A stretch of 21,613 nt of DNA. It comes from an uncultured Dialister sp. (lineage in GTDB: Bacteria; Bacillota; Negativicutes; Veillonellales; Dialisteraceae). The DNA lies in NCBI GenBank assembly GCA_900759415.1, contig CAAEVC010000056.1, forward strand, positions 1-21,613, written 5' to 3'. A model generated the notes under the pieces. It was not told the DNA's origin. It saw only the letters and a list, made by a program, of their open reading frames with translations, and did no database searches. Within the stretch, counting starts at the first letter, position 1, and each line of letters begins with the position of its first letter. A program made the translations under genes and the position numbers. Shown piece by piece: positions 5,936 through 14,550 of this stretch.

Positions 5936-8900
5936 TTATTCTTCTTCTGTTTTTTCAGCAGCAGCTGCTCCTTTATGTACTACCTGAAGTTTATGGTAGC
6001 GGGAGAGGCCGGTGCCGGCAGGAATCAGTTTACCGATGATGACGTTTTCTTTCAGGCCGAGCAGCGGATCTTCCTTGCCTTTGATTGCGGCTTCGGTAAG
6101 AACTCTGGTGGTTTCCTGGAAGGAAGCGGCGGAGAGGAAGGAGTCGGTAGCGAGTGCTGCCTTGGTGGTACCAAGAAGCAGGTGTTCGCCGACTGCGGTC
6201 TTCTTGCCTTCGTCATCGAGGCGGGCATTGGTGCCGCGGTATGCGACGATGTCCACGGTTTCACCTGGGAGCCAGCCGGAGTCACCGGGATCGGTGATCT
6301 TGATCTTGCGGAGCATCTGGTGAACGATGATTTCGATGTGTTTGTCATTGATTTCTACGCCCTGGCTTCTGTATACTTTCTGAACTTCTTTTACGATGTA
6401 GTTCTGAGTAGCCTGAACGCCGAGAACGGCGAGAATATCATGGGGGTTAACGTTACCTTCAAAGAGGCGGGTGCCGGCTTCGATGTGTTCTCCATCGGTG
6501 ACAGAGATTTTCTTTGCAACCGGAATCTTTTCGCTCTCAGATTCGGTGTCATTGGTGATGGTAATGACTTTAACGTTAGGATTGTCTTCTGCGGTGGAGA
6601 TGGAAACTGTACCGGAGATGCGGGAAATGATAGCATTGCCCTTCGGTTTACGAGCTTCGAACAATTCTTCAACTCGAGGAAGACCCTGGGTGATATCTTC
6701 TGCAGATGCAACGCCGCCGGTGTGGAATGTACGCATGGTGAGCTGTGTACCAGGTTCACCGATAGACTGTGCTGCAATGATACCTACGGCTTCGCCGATT
6801 TCTACATGGCGGCCGGTTGCCAGGTTTCTGCCATAGCACTTAGCGCATACGCCGTGTGCGGAGTGGCAGGTAAGGATGGAACGGACTTTGAGTCTGTCGT
6901 AGTACTTTTCGATTTCTTCTGCCTGGTCGTCGGAGATTTCTTCGTTCTTCTTAGCGATGACTTCTCCGGTCTGCGGGTTGACTACGTCTTCCAGCGGGCA
7001 GCGGCCTGCGATACGGTCTGCAAGGGATTCGATCGGCTGGCCAGCTTCTTCGATCTTGCTTACTTCGACGCCTTCCATTTCGTCCATGCGGACTCTGATT
7101 TCCGGAATGTCAGCAGCAAGGATGGCTTCAGCGACTTCACTGTCGATGACGGTGCCTGCTTTGGCAATTACATTGCCTTTGCGGTCGATTGCGTCATTTT
7201 CCAGAACTTTGTCTTTGAAGTGTACGGTCATGTGATGACGCATTGCCTGTTCGTATTCAGCAATGGCATCAGCGGTGCCGAGGTCAAAGGTTTTGTGTTC
7301 CGGTTCACCATCTTCAGATGGGATCATGACTGTGATTTCGTTAACAAGGTGACGGTTGAGAAGGGTGATGTCATCAGCGGTAAGGGTTTTGCCCTTGACG
7401 AGGAGGATGTCACCATTTCTTCTGTCCATAACGTCTTCGTCAAGAACAGCGCCAAGGAGGGTCTGTTTGAGGCCCATAATGATCTTCTTGATTTCCGGAT
7501 TGGATGCGATGATGCTCTGTTCTCTGTCGAAGTTGAGGAGCTGTACGTCGCAGTCTTCTTCACGGACGATGACGTCCTGAGATACGTCTACGAGACGGCG
7601 GGTAAGGTAACCGGAGTCTGCGGTACGGAGTGCCGTATCTGCCAGACCTTTACGGGCGCCGTGGGAAGAGGTGAAGTAATCGAGGACGGTAAGGCCTTCA
7701 CGGAAGTTTGCCTTAACCGGGAGTTCGACGGTCTTACCGGATGTATCGGCAATAAGGCCGCGCATGCCGGCGAGCTGACGGATCTGGTTGTCGTTACCGC
7801 GGGCACCAGACTGAGCCATCATGGTGAGCGGGTTGAACTTAACCATGGAGCTCTTCATGGCTGCACCGACTTCGTCAGTCTTCTTGCTCCATACTTCTAC
7901 GACTCTTCTGTATCTTTCGTCGTCGGTCATGAGGCCGCGGCGGAAGAAGCGTTTAATCTGGTCGACTTTTGCGTCGCCGTCTTCCAGGATCCTGTCTTTT
8001 TCCGGCGGTACAGCGACGTCGTAGATGCCGATGGAAATACCGGATACAAGAGCGTAGTGGAAGCCCAGTGCCTTGACGGAGTCAAGGAGGTCACCGGTGG
8101 CTTTGAATCCCAGTTTCTTGAAGCAGTCGTTAACGAGCTTGCCCATCTGTTTCTTGCCGATGGTGATACCAAGACCGTTGTTGACCACTTCGTAGGTCTT
8201 GCCGTCTTCACCGGTTCTCTTTTCATGACGCTTGTAGAAGAAACGGAGTTCTCTTGGAATAGCGTAGTTGAAAATGAGACGGCCCGGTGTGGTGATAACA
8301 AGATCAGAATCATCGTCATTGAATCCGTCTGGACGGTCTTCCTTCGGGATACGTACTTTGATGAAGTCATGAATGCGGATTTCATGGAGAGCATAGGCGA
8401 GCATAACTTCGTCGTAGCTGGTGTAAGCGTGAAGATGGGAGGTATCCATTTCATCTTCTGCTTTCTTCCATTCTTTGATCGGGTCGAATTTCGCATTCGG
8501 TTTAGCTGCCTTTTCTTCATCGGTGAAGTCGACTTTTGCGTCGTTGGCAGTCTGCACAATGGTGAGGTAGTAGGAGCCGAGGATCATATCCTGAGAAGGA
8601 ATGGCTACCGGTTTACCGTCCTTTGTGGAGAGGATGTTGTTAATGGAAAGCATGAGGGTACGGGCTTCTGCCTGTGCTTCTACGGAAAGCGGCAGATGGC
8701 ATGCCATCTGGTCGCCGTCGAAGTCGGCGTTGTAGCCCGGGCAAACGAGCGGATGCAGTTTGATAGCTCTGCCTTCCCAGAGGATCGGTTCGAATGCCTG
8801 GATACCCAGTCTGTGAAGGGTAGGTGCACGGTTCAGGAGGACTGGATGTTCTTTGATGACATCGCCAAGAACTTCCCAGACTTCCGGAGCGAGCTGGTCT

Positions 8901-10072
8901 ACTTTCTTTCTTGCGGATTTCAGGTTGTTGGCTACGCCTCTCTTGATGAGTTCGTTCATGATGAACGGTTTGAAGAGTTCGATAGCCATTTCTTTCGGAA
9001 GACCGCACTGGTACATTTTCAGTTCAGGACCTACTACGATAACGGAACGGCCAGAGTAGTCGACACGTTTACCAAGGAGGTTCTGACGGAAACGGCCCTG
9101 CTTGCCTTTGAGCATGTCGGACAGGGATTTGAGAGGTCTGTTTCCAGGACCGGATACAGCTCTGCCTCTGCGGCCGTTGTCGATGAGGGCATCGACAGCT
9201 TCCTGAAGCATACGCTTTTCGTTTCTGATGATGATTTCCGGTGCGCCCAGTTCCATCAGTCTCTTCAGACGGTTGTTACGGTTGATGACACGACGATAGA
9301 GGTCGTTCAGGTCGGAGGTAGCGAAACGGCCGCCGTCGAGCTGAACCATTGGACGGAGATCCGGAGGAATGACTGGAAGGACGTTGAGGATCATCCATTC
9401 CGGTTTGTTGCCGGAGCCGATGAATGCTTCTACTTCTTCCAGACGGCGGATGCAGCGAATTTTTCGCTGGCCGCTTCCTTCAGCGATTTCTTTCTTCAGA
9501 GCGGCTTCCAGTTTCGGAAGGTCCAGTTCTTTCAGAAGTTTCTGGATGGCTTCAGCACCCATCTGTGCTTTGAAGGAGCCTTTGCCGTATTTGGCAACAG
9601 CGTCCTGATATTCTTGTTCGTTCAGGACCTGTTTCTTGGAAAGATCAGTGGTTCCCGGATCAAGGACAATGTAAGCTGCGAAATAGAGAACTCTTTCCAG
9701 CTGACGTGGGGAGATTTCAAGGATGAGTCCGATACGGGACGGGGTGCCCTTGAAATACCAGATATGGGAAACCGGGCATGCGAGCGCGATGTGACCCATT
9801 CTTTCACGGCGTACTTTGGAGCTTGTGACTTCGACACCGCACTTGTCGCAGATGGTGCCTCTGTAACGCATCTTCTTGTATTTGCCGCATTTACATTCCC
9901 AGTCTTTGGTCGGTCCGAAGATCTTTTCACAGAAAAGACCGTCGGTTTCCGCTTTCAAAGTTCTGTAGTTGATAGTTTCTGGCTTTGTTACTTCACCGTG
10001 AGACCATTCGAGGATCTTTTCCGGAGAGGCGATGCCAATTTTCATAGAATCGAATTCGTTTACATCTAACAA
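5936..10072 (-). CDS. rpoC: DNA-directed RNA polymerase subunit beta'
   Basis: RpoC is the largest subunit of RNA polymerase and carries the catalytic magnesium site; it acts with RpoB, RpoA and sigma. The 1378-residue length is slightly above the usual Firmicutes size of about 1200. Seen in order: the N-terminal zinc site CKCGKYKKMRYRGTICDKCG (near residue 60-80), the rudder/lid region with RNNRLKRLMELGAPEIIIRN, and the catalytic NADFDGDQMA (near 450). Later come the second zinc cluster CHSAHGVCAKCYGRN (near 1060-1075) and the trigger-loop segment QLTMRTFHTGGVA (near 1110). The start is TTG at 10072 with AAGGAG 10 bases upstream. Codon 2 is TTA, but codons TTA, CTA and TCA are otherwise absent, which leaves a 1390-codon antisense open frame that I treat as an artefact. 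It lies 23 bases after rpoB and is followed by a strong terminator. Confidence 0.98.
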   Translation of the reverse strand: MLDVNEFDSMKIGIASPEKILEWSHGEVTKPETINYRTLKAETDGLFCEKIFGPTKDWECKCGKYKKMRYRGTICDKCGVEVTSSKVRRERMGHIALACPVSHIWYFKGTPSRIGLILEISPRQLERVLYFAAYIVLDPGTTDLSKKQVLNEQEYQDAVAKYGKGSFKAQMGAEAIQKLLKELDLPKLEAALKKEIAEGSGQRKIRCIRRLEEVEAFIGSGNKPEWMILNVLPVIPPDLRPMVQLDGGRFATSDLNDLYRRVINRNNRLKRLMELGAPEIIIRNEKRMLQEAVDALIDNGRRGRAVSGPGNRPLKSLSDMLKGKQGRFRQNLLGKRVDYSGRSVIVVGPELKMYQCGLPKEMAIELFKPFIMNELIKRGVANNLKSARKKVDQLAPEVWEVLGDVIKEHPVLLNRAPTLHRLGIQAFEPILWEGRAIKLHPLVCPGYNADFDGDQMACHLPLSVEAQAEARTLMLSINNILSTKDGKPVAIPSQDMILGSYYLTIVQTANDAKVDFTDEEKAAKPNAKFDPIKEWKKAEDEMDTSHLHAYTSYDEVMLAYALHEIRIHDFIKVRIPKEDRPDGFNDDDSDLVITTPGRLIFNYAIPRELRFFYKRHEKRTGEDGKTYEVVNNGLGITIGKKQMGKLVNDCFKKLGFKATGDLLDSVKALGFHYALVSGISIGIYDVAVPPEKDRILEDGDAKVDQIKRFFRRGLMTDDERYRRVVEVWSKKTDEVGAAMKSSMVKFNPLTMMAQSGARGNDNQIRQLAGMRGLIADTSGKTVELPVKANFREGLTVLDYFTSSHGARKGLADTALRTADSGYLTRRLVDVSQDVIVREEDCDVQLLNFDREQSIIASNPEIKKIIMGLKQTLLGAVLDEDVMDRRNGDILLVKGKTLTADDITLLNRHLVNEITVMIPSEDGEPEHKTFDLGTADAIAEYEQAMRHHMTVHFKDKVLENDAIDRKGNVIAKAGTVIDSEVAEAILAADIPEIRVRMDEMEGVEVSKIEEAGQPIESLADRIAGRCPLEDVVNPQTGEVIAKKNEEISDDQAEEIEKYYDRLKVRSILTCHSAHGVCAKCYGRNLATGRHVEIGEAVGIIAAQSIGEPGTQLTMRTFHTGGVASAEDITQGLPRVEELFEARKPKGNAIISRISGTVSISTAEDNPNVKVITITNDTESESEKIPVAKKISVTDGEHIEAGTRLFEGNVNPHDILAVLGVQATQNYIVKEVQKVYRSQGVEINDKHIEIIVHQMLRKIKITDPGDSGWLPGETVDIVAYRGTNARLDDEGKKTAVGEHLLLGTTKAALATDSFLSAASFQETTRVLTEAAIKGKEDPLLGLKENVIIGKLIPAGTGLSRYHKLQVVHKGAAAAEKTEEE

Positions 10073-10095
10073 TTGAGTTGTTCTCCTTTCCGGGT

Positions 10096-13000
10096 TTATT
10101 CATCCTGGCCATCGTTGTGGCCCATTTCAGTATTGATATCTGTTTCAGCAAAGCCTGCTTCTTCCTGTTCAGGGGAGTTGGCTTCTGCTTCCAGGGTGTC
10201 ATTGAAGGAAGCGACGTCATTGGTGCTGGAGAGGTCCATGCCGCTCATGGAAGATTCCATGGCATTTCTGGATTCAGTGGTTGCTGTTTCCCCTTCCATA
10301 GCTTCTTTGACTTCTTCTCTGCGCCAGCGGTCTGCTCCGCCGTAGCCCTGTTCGAGATCGCTTTCATCCAGTTCTTTCAGGATGACTTCGTCACCGTTTT
10401 CGTTGAGGATGCGGACATCGAGGCCGATGGACTGGAGTTCCTTCATGAGTACTTTGAAGGATTCCGGAACGCCCGGGCTCGGGATGTTTTCGCCCTTGAC
10501 GATCTTTTCGTATGCCTTTACACGGCCGATGACATCGTCGGACTTAACGGTAAGGATTTCCTGAAGGGTGTATGCTGCACCGTATGCTTCCAGTGCCCAG
10601 ACTTCCATTTCGCCGAATCTCTGGCCGCCGAACTGTGCTTTACCGCCCAGTGGCTGCTGAGTAACGAGGGAGTATGGACCGGTGGAACGGGCATGGATCT
10701 TGTCATCAACGAGGTGATGGAGTTTGAGCATGTATTTCCAGCCGATGGTGACCTGGTTGTCCAGTTTTTCACCGGTACGGCCGTCATAGAGGTCGGTCTT
10801 TGCATTGACCGGCAGGCCTGCAGCTTTCAGGGTAGCAGCGAGGTCTTCATCGCGGCAGCCGTCGAAGACTGGAGTTGCAATGTGGATACCGGATTCAGTC
10901 GGTTCAGGCATGCCGTAGGTATCGAAGTCATAGCCGCAGGAAATGAGACGCTGTTTCATTTCTTCGTATTTCTTCGGATCCTTCAGTGCGTCGTGAATTT
11001 CTTCACCCAGCATGTGGCAGGCCCAGGACAGATGGATTTCCAGAATCTGGCCGATGTTCATTCGGGATGGTACGCCCAGAGGATTCAGTACCAGATCTAC
11101 AGGACGGCCATCTGGAGTGAATGGCATGTCTTCGACTGGAAGGATTCTGGAGCATACGCACTTGTTACCGTGACGGCCGGCCATTTTGTCGCCTTCACGG
11201 ATCTTACGTTTCTGAGCGATGTAGACTCTGACGAGTTTGTTGACGCCAGGAGCCAGTTCGTCGCCGTTTTCACGGGTAAATACTTTGACATCAACGACTT
11301 TACCGAATTCACCGTGAGGTACACGGAGGGAAGTATCTCGGACTTCTCTTTCCTTGTCGCCGAAGATGGCACGGAGGAGTCTTTCTTCCGGTGTAAGTTC
11401 GGTTTCACCTTTCGGTGTAACTTTGCCTACCAGGATGTCGCCAGGTCTTACATCGGCGCCAACCATGATAATGCCGTTTTCGTCCAGATATTTCACAGCA
11501 TCTTCAGATACAGAAGAGAGCTGGCGGGTGATTTCTTCTTCACCCAGTTTTGTATCTCTGGCATCGCATTCGTATTCTTCAATATGGATGGATGTGTAGA
11601 GGTCATCTTTGCAGAGACGTTCAGAAATGAGTACGGCGTCTTCGTGGTTGTACCCTTCCCAGGATACGAAGGCAACGAGGACATTGTGGCCCAGAGCCAG
11701 TTCGCCCTGGTCGGTAGCCATACCATCAGCCAGTGTATCCCCTGCTTCTACTCTTTCGCCCTTGAATACGGTGGGGCGCTGGTTAATACAGGTGGACTGG
11801 TTGGAACGCATGAATTTAATGAGGTCATAGGTGTCCAGTTCGCCATTGTCTGCACGGACAATGATCTGACGGCCGGTCACTCTTTCTACAGTGCCGCCTC
11901 TCTTGGCGAGGATGCAGACACCGGAGTCCTGTCCGGCTACCCATTCCATACCGGTACCTACGAGCGGAGCTTCCGGACGGAGGAGCGGTACAGCCTGACG
12001 CTGCATGTTAGCACCCATGAGGGCACGGTTTGTATCGTCGTGTTCGAGGAATGGAATAAGGGATGTACCGATGGAAACGACCTGTTTTGGAGATACGTCC
12101 ATCAGTTCAACTTCTTCCGGTTCAGCTTCCAGTACGTCTGGACCACGGCGGCTGGCTACGTTCTTATGAAGGAAACGGCCTTCCTTGTCCAGCGGTTCAG
12201 ATGCCTGAGCGATGATTTTGTCTTCTTCAATGTCAGCGGTGACATATTTTGTATTGTTGGTTACGTGGTATTCTACGGTGCCGTCGGAAGAAATCTTCTT
12301 ATCGATAGTACGGTACGGTGTTTCAATAAGACCATATTTATTAATGATACCGTAGTTGGAGAGAGAAGAAATCAGACCGATGTTTGGACCTTCAGGGGTT
12401 TCTACCGGGCACATACGGCCATAGTGGGAGTAATGTACGTCGCGGACTTCGAACCCTGCACGTTCACGGGAAAGACCGCCAGGTCCCAGTGCGGACAGAC
12501 GGCGTTTATGAGTCAGTTCAGCCAGAGGATTGGTCTGGTCCATGAACTGGGAAAGCTGGGAGCTTCCGAAGAATTCCTTGATAGCAGCAACGACCGGACG
12601 GATGTTAACGAGAGCCTGAGGAGTCATCTTGTCCTGATCCTGGGTGGTCATTCTTTCACGAACCACTCTTTCCATACGGGTGAGACCGATACGGAACTGG
12701 TTCTGGAGAAGTTCGCCGACGCAGCGTACGCGGCGGTTGCCCAGATGGTCGATGTCATCGCTCTTGCCATAGCCCTGCATCATGTTCAGCAGGTAATCGA
12801 TGCATGCAATGATATCGCATCTTTCAAGGATTCTGTAGTTATCTTCACGGTTGCCGGAAGAGCAGATGACTTTGACAGGAGTGCCGTCATCTTTCTGAGT
12901 CATCACTTCTACCTGATCGAAGGAGGAGAAAATTCCGCTCTGTTCGATTTTATCCAGTGCTTCATTATCAAGGATGCTGTTTCCTTCGATAACCACTTCA

Positions 13001-13908
13001 CCGGTTTCCATGTTGACGATCGGGCCGTCAGTCTTATGTCCGTAGAGACGGTTTCTCCAGGACAGTTTCTTGTTCAGCTTGTAACGGCCTACCTTTGCCA
13101 GGTCATAACGGCGCGGGTCATAGAAGAAATTGTTCAGGAGGGTAGTACCGGACTCTTCAGTTGCCGGTTCACCAGGACGGAGCTTGTGATAGATTTCAAT
13201 GAGCGCAGATTTGCGGTCAGTGGTATTATCCTTTTCCAGTGTCTTTTCGATATGAATATCATGATCGAAAAGTTCGAGGATATCGTCGTTGGAAGAATAC
13301 CCAAGAGCACGGATGAGGACAGTAACCGGCATTTTACGATTACGGTCGATGCGGACGGAAATGGAACCGCTTGGATCAGATTCCAGTTCAATCCATGCGC
13401 CTCTGTTAGGAATCAGCTGTGCACTGTAGATTTCCTTATCAAAAGCATCTCTTTTCTTCTTGTAGTAAACGCCAGGAGAACGAACGAGCTGAGATACGAT
13501 AACTCGTTCTGCACCATTGATGATGAATGTCCCGGTATCGGTCATGATCGGGAAATCACCCATGAATAAGTCATGTTCCTTCAGTTCGCCGGTTTCTTTA
13601 TTTTCCAGACGGACTTTTGCATACAGCGGAGCAGAATAGTTGACATCTTTTGCCTTGCACTGTTCGATATTGTACTTGCCTTTGCCGAAATAGTAATCGC
13701 CAAAGTGAAGTGCCCATTTATGTGCACTATCCTCAATTGGGGAAATATCTGCAAATACATCCTTTAACCCTTCTCTGCAGAACCATTCATAGGACTTTGT
13801 CTGCAGATCGAGCAAATGCGGCATTTTCAGAACTTCCTGTGATCTGGCATAGGTATATCTTTTCTTCTTACCTACCTGCACAGGTCTGAACATCTTGCTG
13901 TTGGGCAT
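10096..13908 (-). CDS. rpoB: DNA-directed RNA polymerase subunit beta
   Basis: RpoB forms the second half of the polymerase active cleft and is the rifamycin target. I prefer the ATG at 13908 (MPNSKMFRPVQVG, 1270 residues), which has GAGG 6 bases upstream; a GTG at 13920 would add four residues. Landmarks: the rifamycin region FFGSSQLSQFMDQ...THKRRLSALGPGG (near residue 450-485) with the D, H and S positions of susceptible enzymes intact. Then ETPEGPNIGLI, the motif GYNHEDAVLISE, the basic KMAGRHGNKCVCS, and the C-terminal GGKAQFGGQRFGEMEVWALE with the final RNAP-clamp helix. After the conserved end (about residue 1180) there is an acidic, low-complexity tail of about 75 residues. It is cotranscribed with rpoC. 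The usual upstream rplL is not present. Confidence 0.98.
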   Translation of the reverse strand: MPNSKMFRPVQVGKKKRYTYARSQEVLKMPHLLDLQTKSYEWFCREGLKDVFADISPIEDSAHKWALHFGDYYFGKGKYNIEQCKAKDVNYSAPLYAKVRLENKETGELKEHDLFMGDFPIMTDTGTFIINGAERVIVSQLVRSPGVYYKKKRDAFDKEIYSAQLIPNRGAWIELESDPSGSISVRIDRNRKMPVTVLIRALGYSSNDDILELFDHDIHIEKTLEKDNTTDRKSALIEIYHKLRPGEPATEESGTTLLNNFFYDPRRYDLAKVGRYKLNKKLSWRNRLYGHKTDGPIVNMETGEVVIEGNSILDNEALDKIEQSGIFSSFDQVEVMTQKDDGTPVKVICSSGNREDNYRILERCDIIACIDYLLNMMQGYGKSDDIDHLGNRRVRCVGELLQNQFRIGLTRMERVVRERMTTQDQDKMTPQALVNIRPVVAAIKEFFGSSQLSQFMDQTNPLAELTHKRRLSALGPGGLSRERAGFEVRDVHYSHYGRMCPVETPEGPNIGLISSLSNYGIINKYGLIETPYRTIDKKISSDGTVEYHVTNNTKYVTADIEEDKIIAQASEPLDKEGRFLHKNVASRRGPDVLEAEPEEVELMDVSPKQVVSIGTSLIPFLEHDDTNRALMGANMQRQAVPLLRPEAPLVGTGMEWVAGQDSGVCILAKRGGTVERVTGRQIIVRADNGELDTYDLIKFMRSNQSTCINQRPTVFKGERVEAGDTLADGMATDQGELALGHNVLVAFVSWEGYNHEDAVLISERLCKDDLYTSIHIEEYECDARDTKLGEEEITRQLSSVSEDAVKYLDENGIIMVGADVRPGDILVGKVTPKGETELTPEERLLRAIFGDKEREVRDTSLRVPHGEFGKVVDVKVFTRENGDELAPGVNKLVRVYIAQKRKIREGDKMAGRHGNKCVCSRILPVEDMPFTPDGRPVDLVLNPLGVPSRMNIGQILEIHLSWACHMLGEEIHDALKDPKKYEEMKQRLISCGYDFDTYGMPEPTESGIHIATPVFDGCRDEDLAATLKAAGLPVNAKTDLYDGRTGEKLDNQVTIGWKYMLKLHHLVDDKIHARSTGPYSLVTQQPLGGKAQFGGQRFGEMEVWALEAYGAAYTLQEILTVKSDDVIGRVKAYEKIVKGENIPSPGVPESFKVLMKELQSIGLDVRILNENGDEVILKELDESDLEQGYGGADRWRREEVKEAMEGETATTESRNAMESSMSGMDLSSTNDVASFNDTLEAEANSPEQEEAGFAETDINTEMGHNDGQDE

Positions 13909-13937
13909 TCCTCGCCTCACCCTTTCATGAAAAACAC

Positions 13938-14000
13938 AAGACTTTTACGGGAAAAATAAGCAAGGGACGATTCGTACCTTGCTCTTCTCTTTTAAGTCTT
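13938..14000 (-). promoter_or_regulatory. Terminator-like hairpin in the rpoB leader (candidate attenuator)
   Basis: In the rpoB leader the minus strand has AGCAAGG and CCTTGCT (plus-strand 13959-13965 and 13977-13983) followed by TATTTTT. An outer 7-bp stem AAGACTT/AAGTCTT (13994-14000/13938-13944) encloses it. Sitting between promoter and start codon, it could reduce or regulate readthrough into rpoB. It might instead be the leftover terminator of a gene once upstream. Confidence 0.55.
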
Positions 14001-14045
14001 TATACCCTTATTAAAATAATAAAAAAGGAACTGTTGCAAAAATAA

Positions 14046-14074
14046 ATTTTACTACATTTTGACTATAATTGCAA
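14046..14074 (-). promoter_or_regulatory. Promoter of the rpoBC operon
   Basis: TTGCAA (14069-14074) and TAAAAT (14046-14051) on the minus strand are separated by 17 bases. This predicts a leader of about 130 bases before rpoB, long enough to hold the hairpins described there. Confidence 0.65.
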
Positions 14075-14328
14075 ATTTATTCCTCTTTTCACTATACAGA
14101 AAAATTGAATAGCCATATACTCGAATTTTTTCTTATAGAATTATTTTTATTAGTTATAGAAATTTTATTCAAGCATAATTTCCTATTGATTTTTCTGGAT
14201 AATTTGTTCCGAGACATTGTATCACCGGACGTATCAATTTGCAAGAAAATACTCCGCTGTAAACAGATTCGAGACTTGGGAGTTAAAAATCGAGAATTAA
14301 GAAGTGATGATGAAGTTCAAATTTCTAG

Positions 14329-14358
14329 TTGAACTATGTAGAAAATTAATTATATAAT
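14329..14358 (+). promoter_or_regulatory. Candidate promoter of the full-length adhesin
   Basis: TTGAAC (14329-14334) and TATAAT (14353-14358) are separated by 18 bases on the plus strand. It predicts an unusually long leader of about 185 bases. The AT-rich stretch 14075-14328 before it shows no credible gene; an 87-codon frame there has a non-ATG start and no ribosome site. Confidence 0.5.
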
Positions 14359-14482
14359 GAAAAAAAGTAAACGTGTACATATTGTATTGTTCTTACAAAT
14401 TACTTAACTCTCCTATGTATCTGAGAAAAGATGCACAAGCCCGCATCGTCCAGATGTCTGTCAGCATATAAAAAGGTGATAG

Positions 14483-14519
14483 CCATTATTTTAGATATAA
14501 AACTACTTTCAAATAATGG
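14483..14519 (+). other. Hairpin in the adhesin leader
   Basis: CCATTATTT (14483-14491) is the exact reverse complement of AAATAATGG (14511-14519), with a 19-base loop. It ends 20 bases before the ribosome binding site, so it could affect mRNA stability or be a protein-binding dyad. It lacks a T tract and is not a terminator. Confidence 0.4.
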
Positions 14520-14550
14520 TGGAATACATTTATTTTCTTAGGAGGTACTT

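Noticed and set aside
5897..10069. 1390-codon open frame antisense to rpoC
   Set aside because: It is exactly in register with rpoC codons and stays open because rpoC avoids TTA, CTA and TCA, as expected in a highly expressed gene. It even ends at the TTA of rpoC codon 2. The protein is not recognisable.
10078..13569. 1163-codon open frame antisense to rpoB
   Set aside because: Same register effect from codon bias in rpoB. No ribosome site and no family resemblance.
14069..14332. 87-codon AT-rich frame upstream of the adhesin
   Set aside because: Non-ATG start that overlaps the rpoB promoter, no ribosome site, composition typical of AT-rich spacer.
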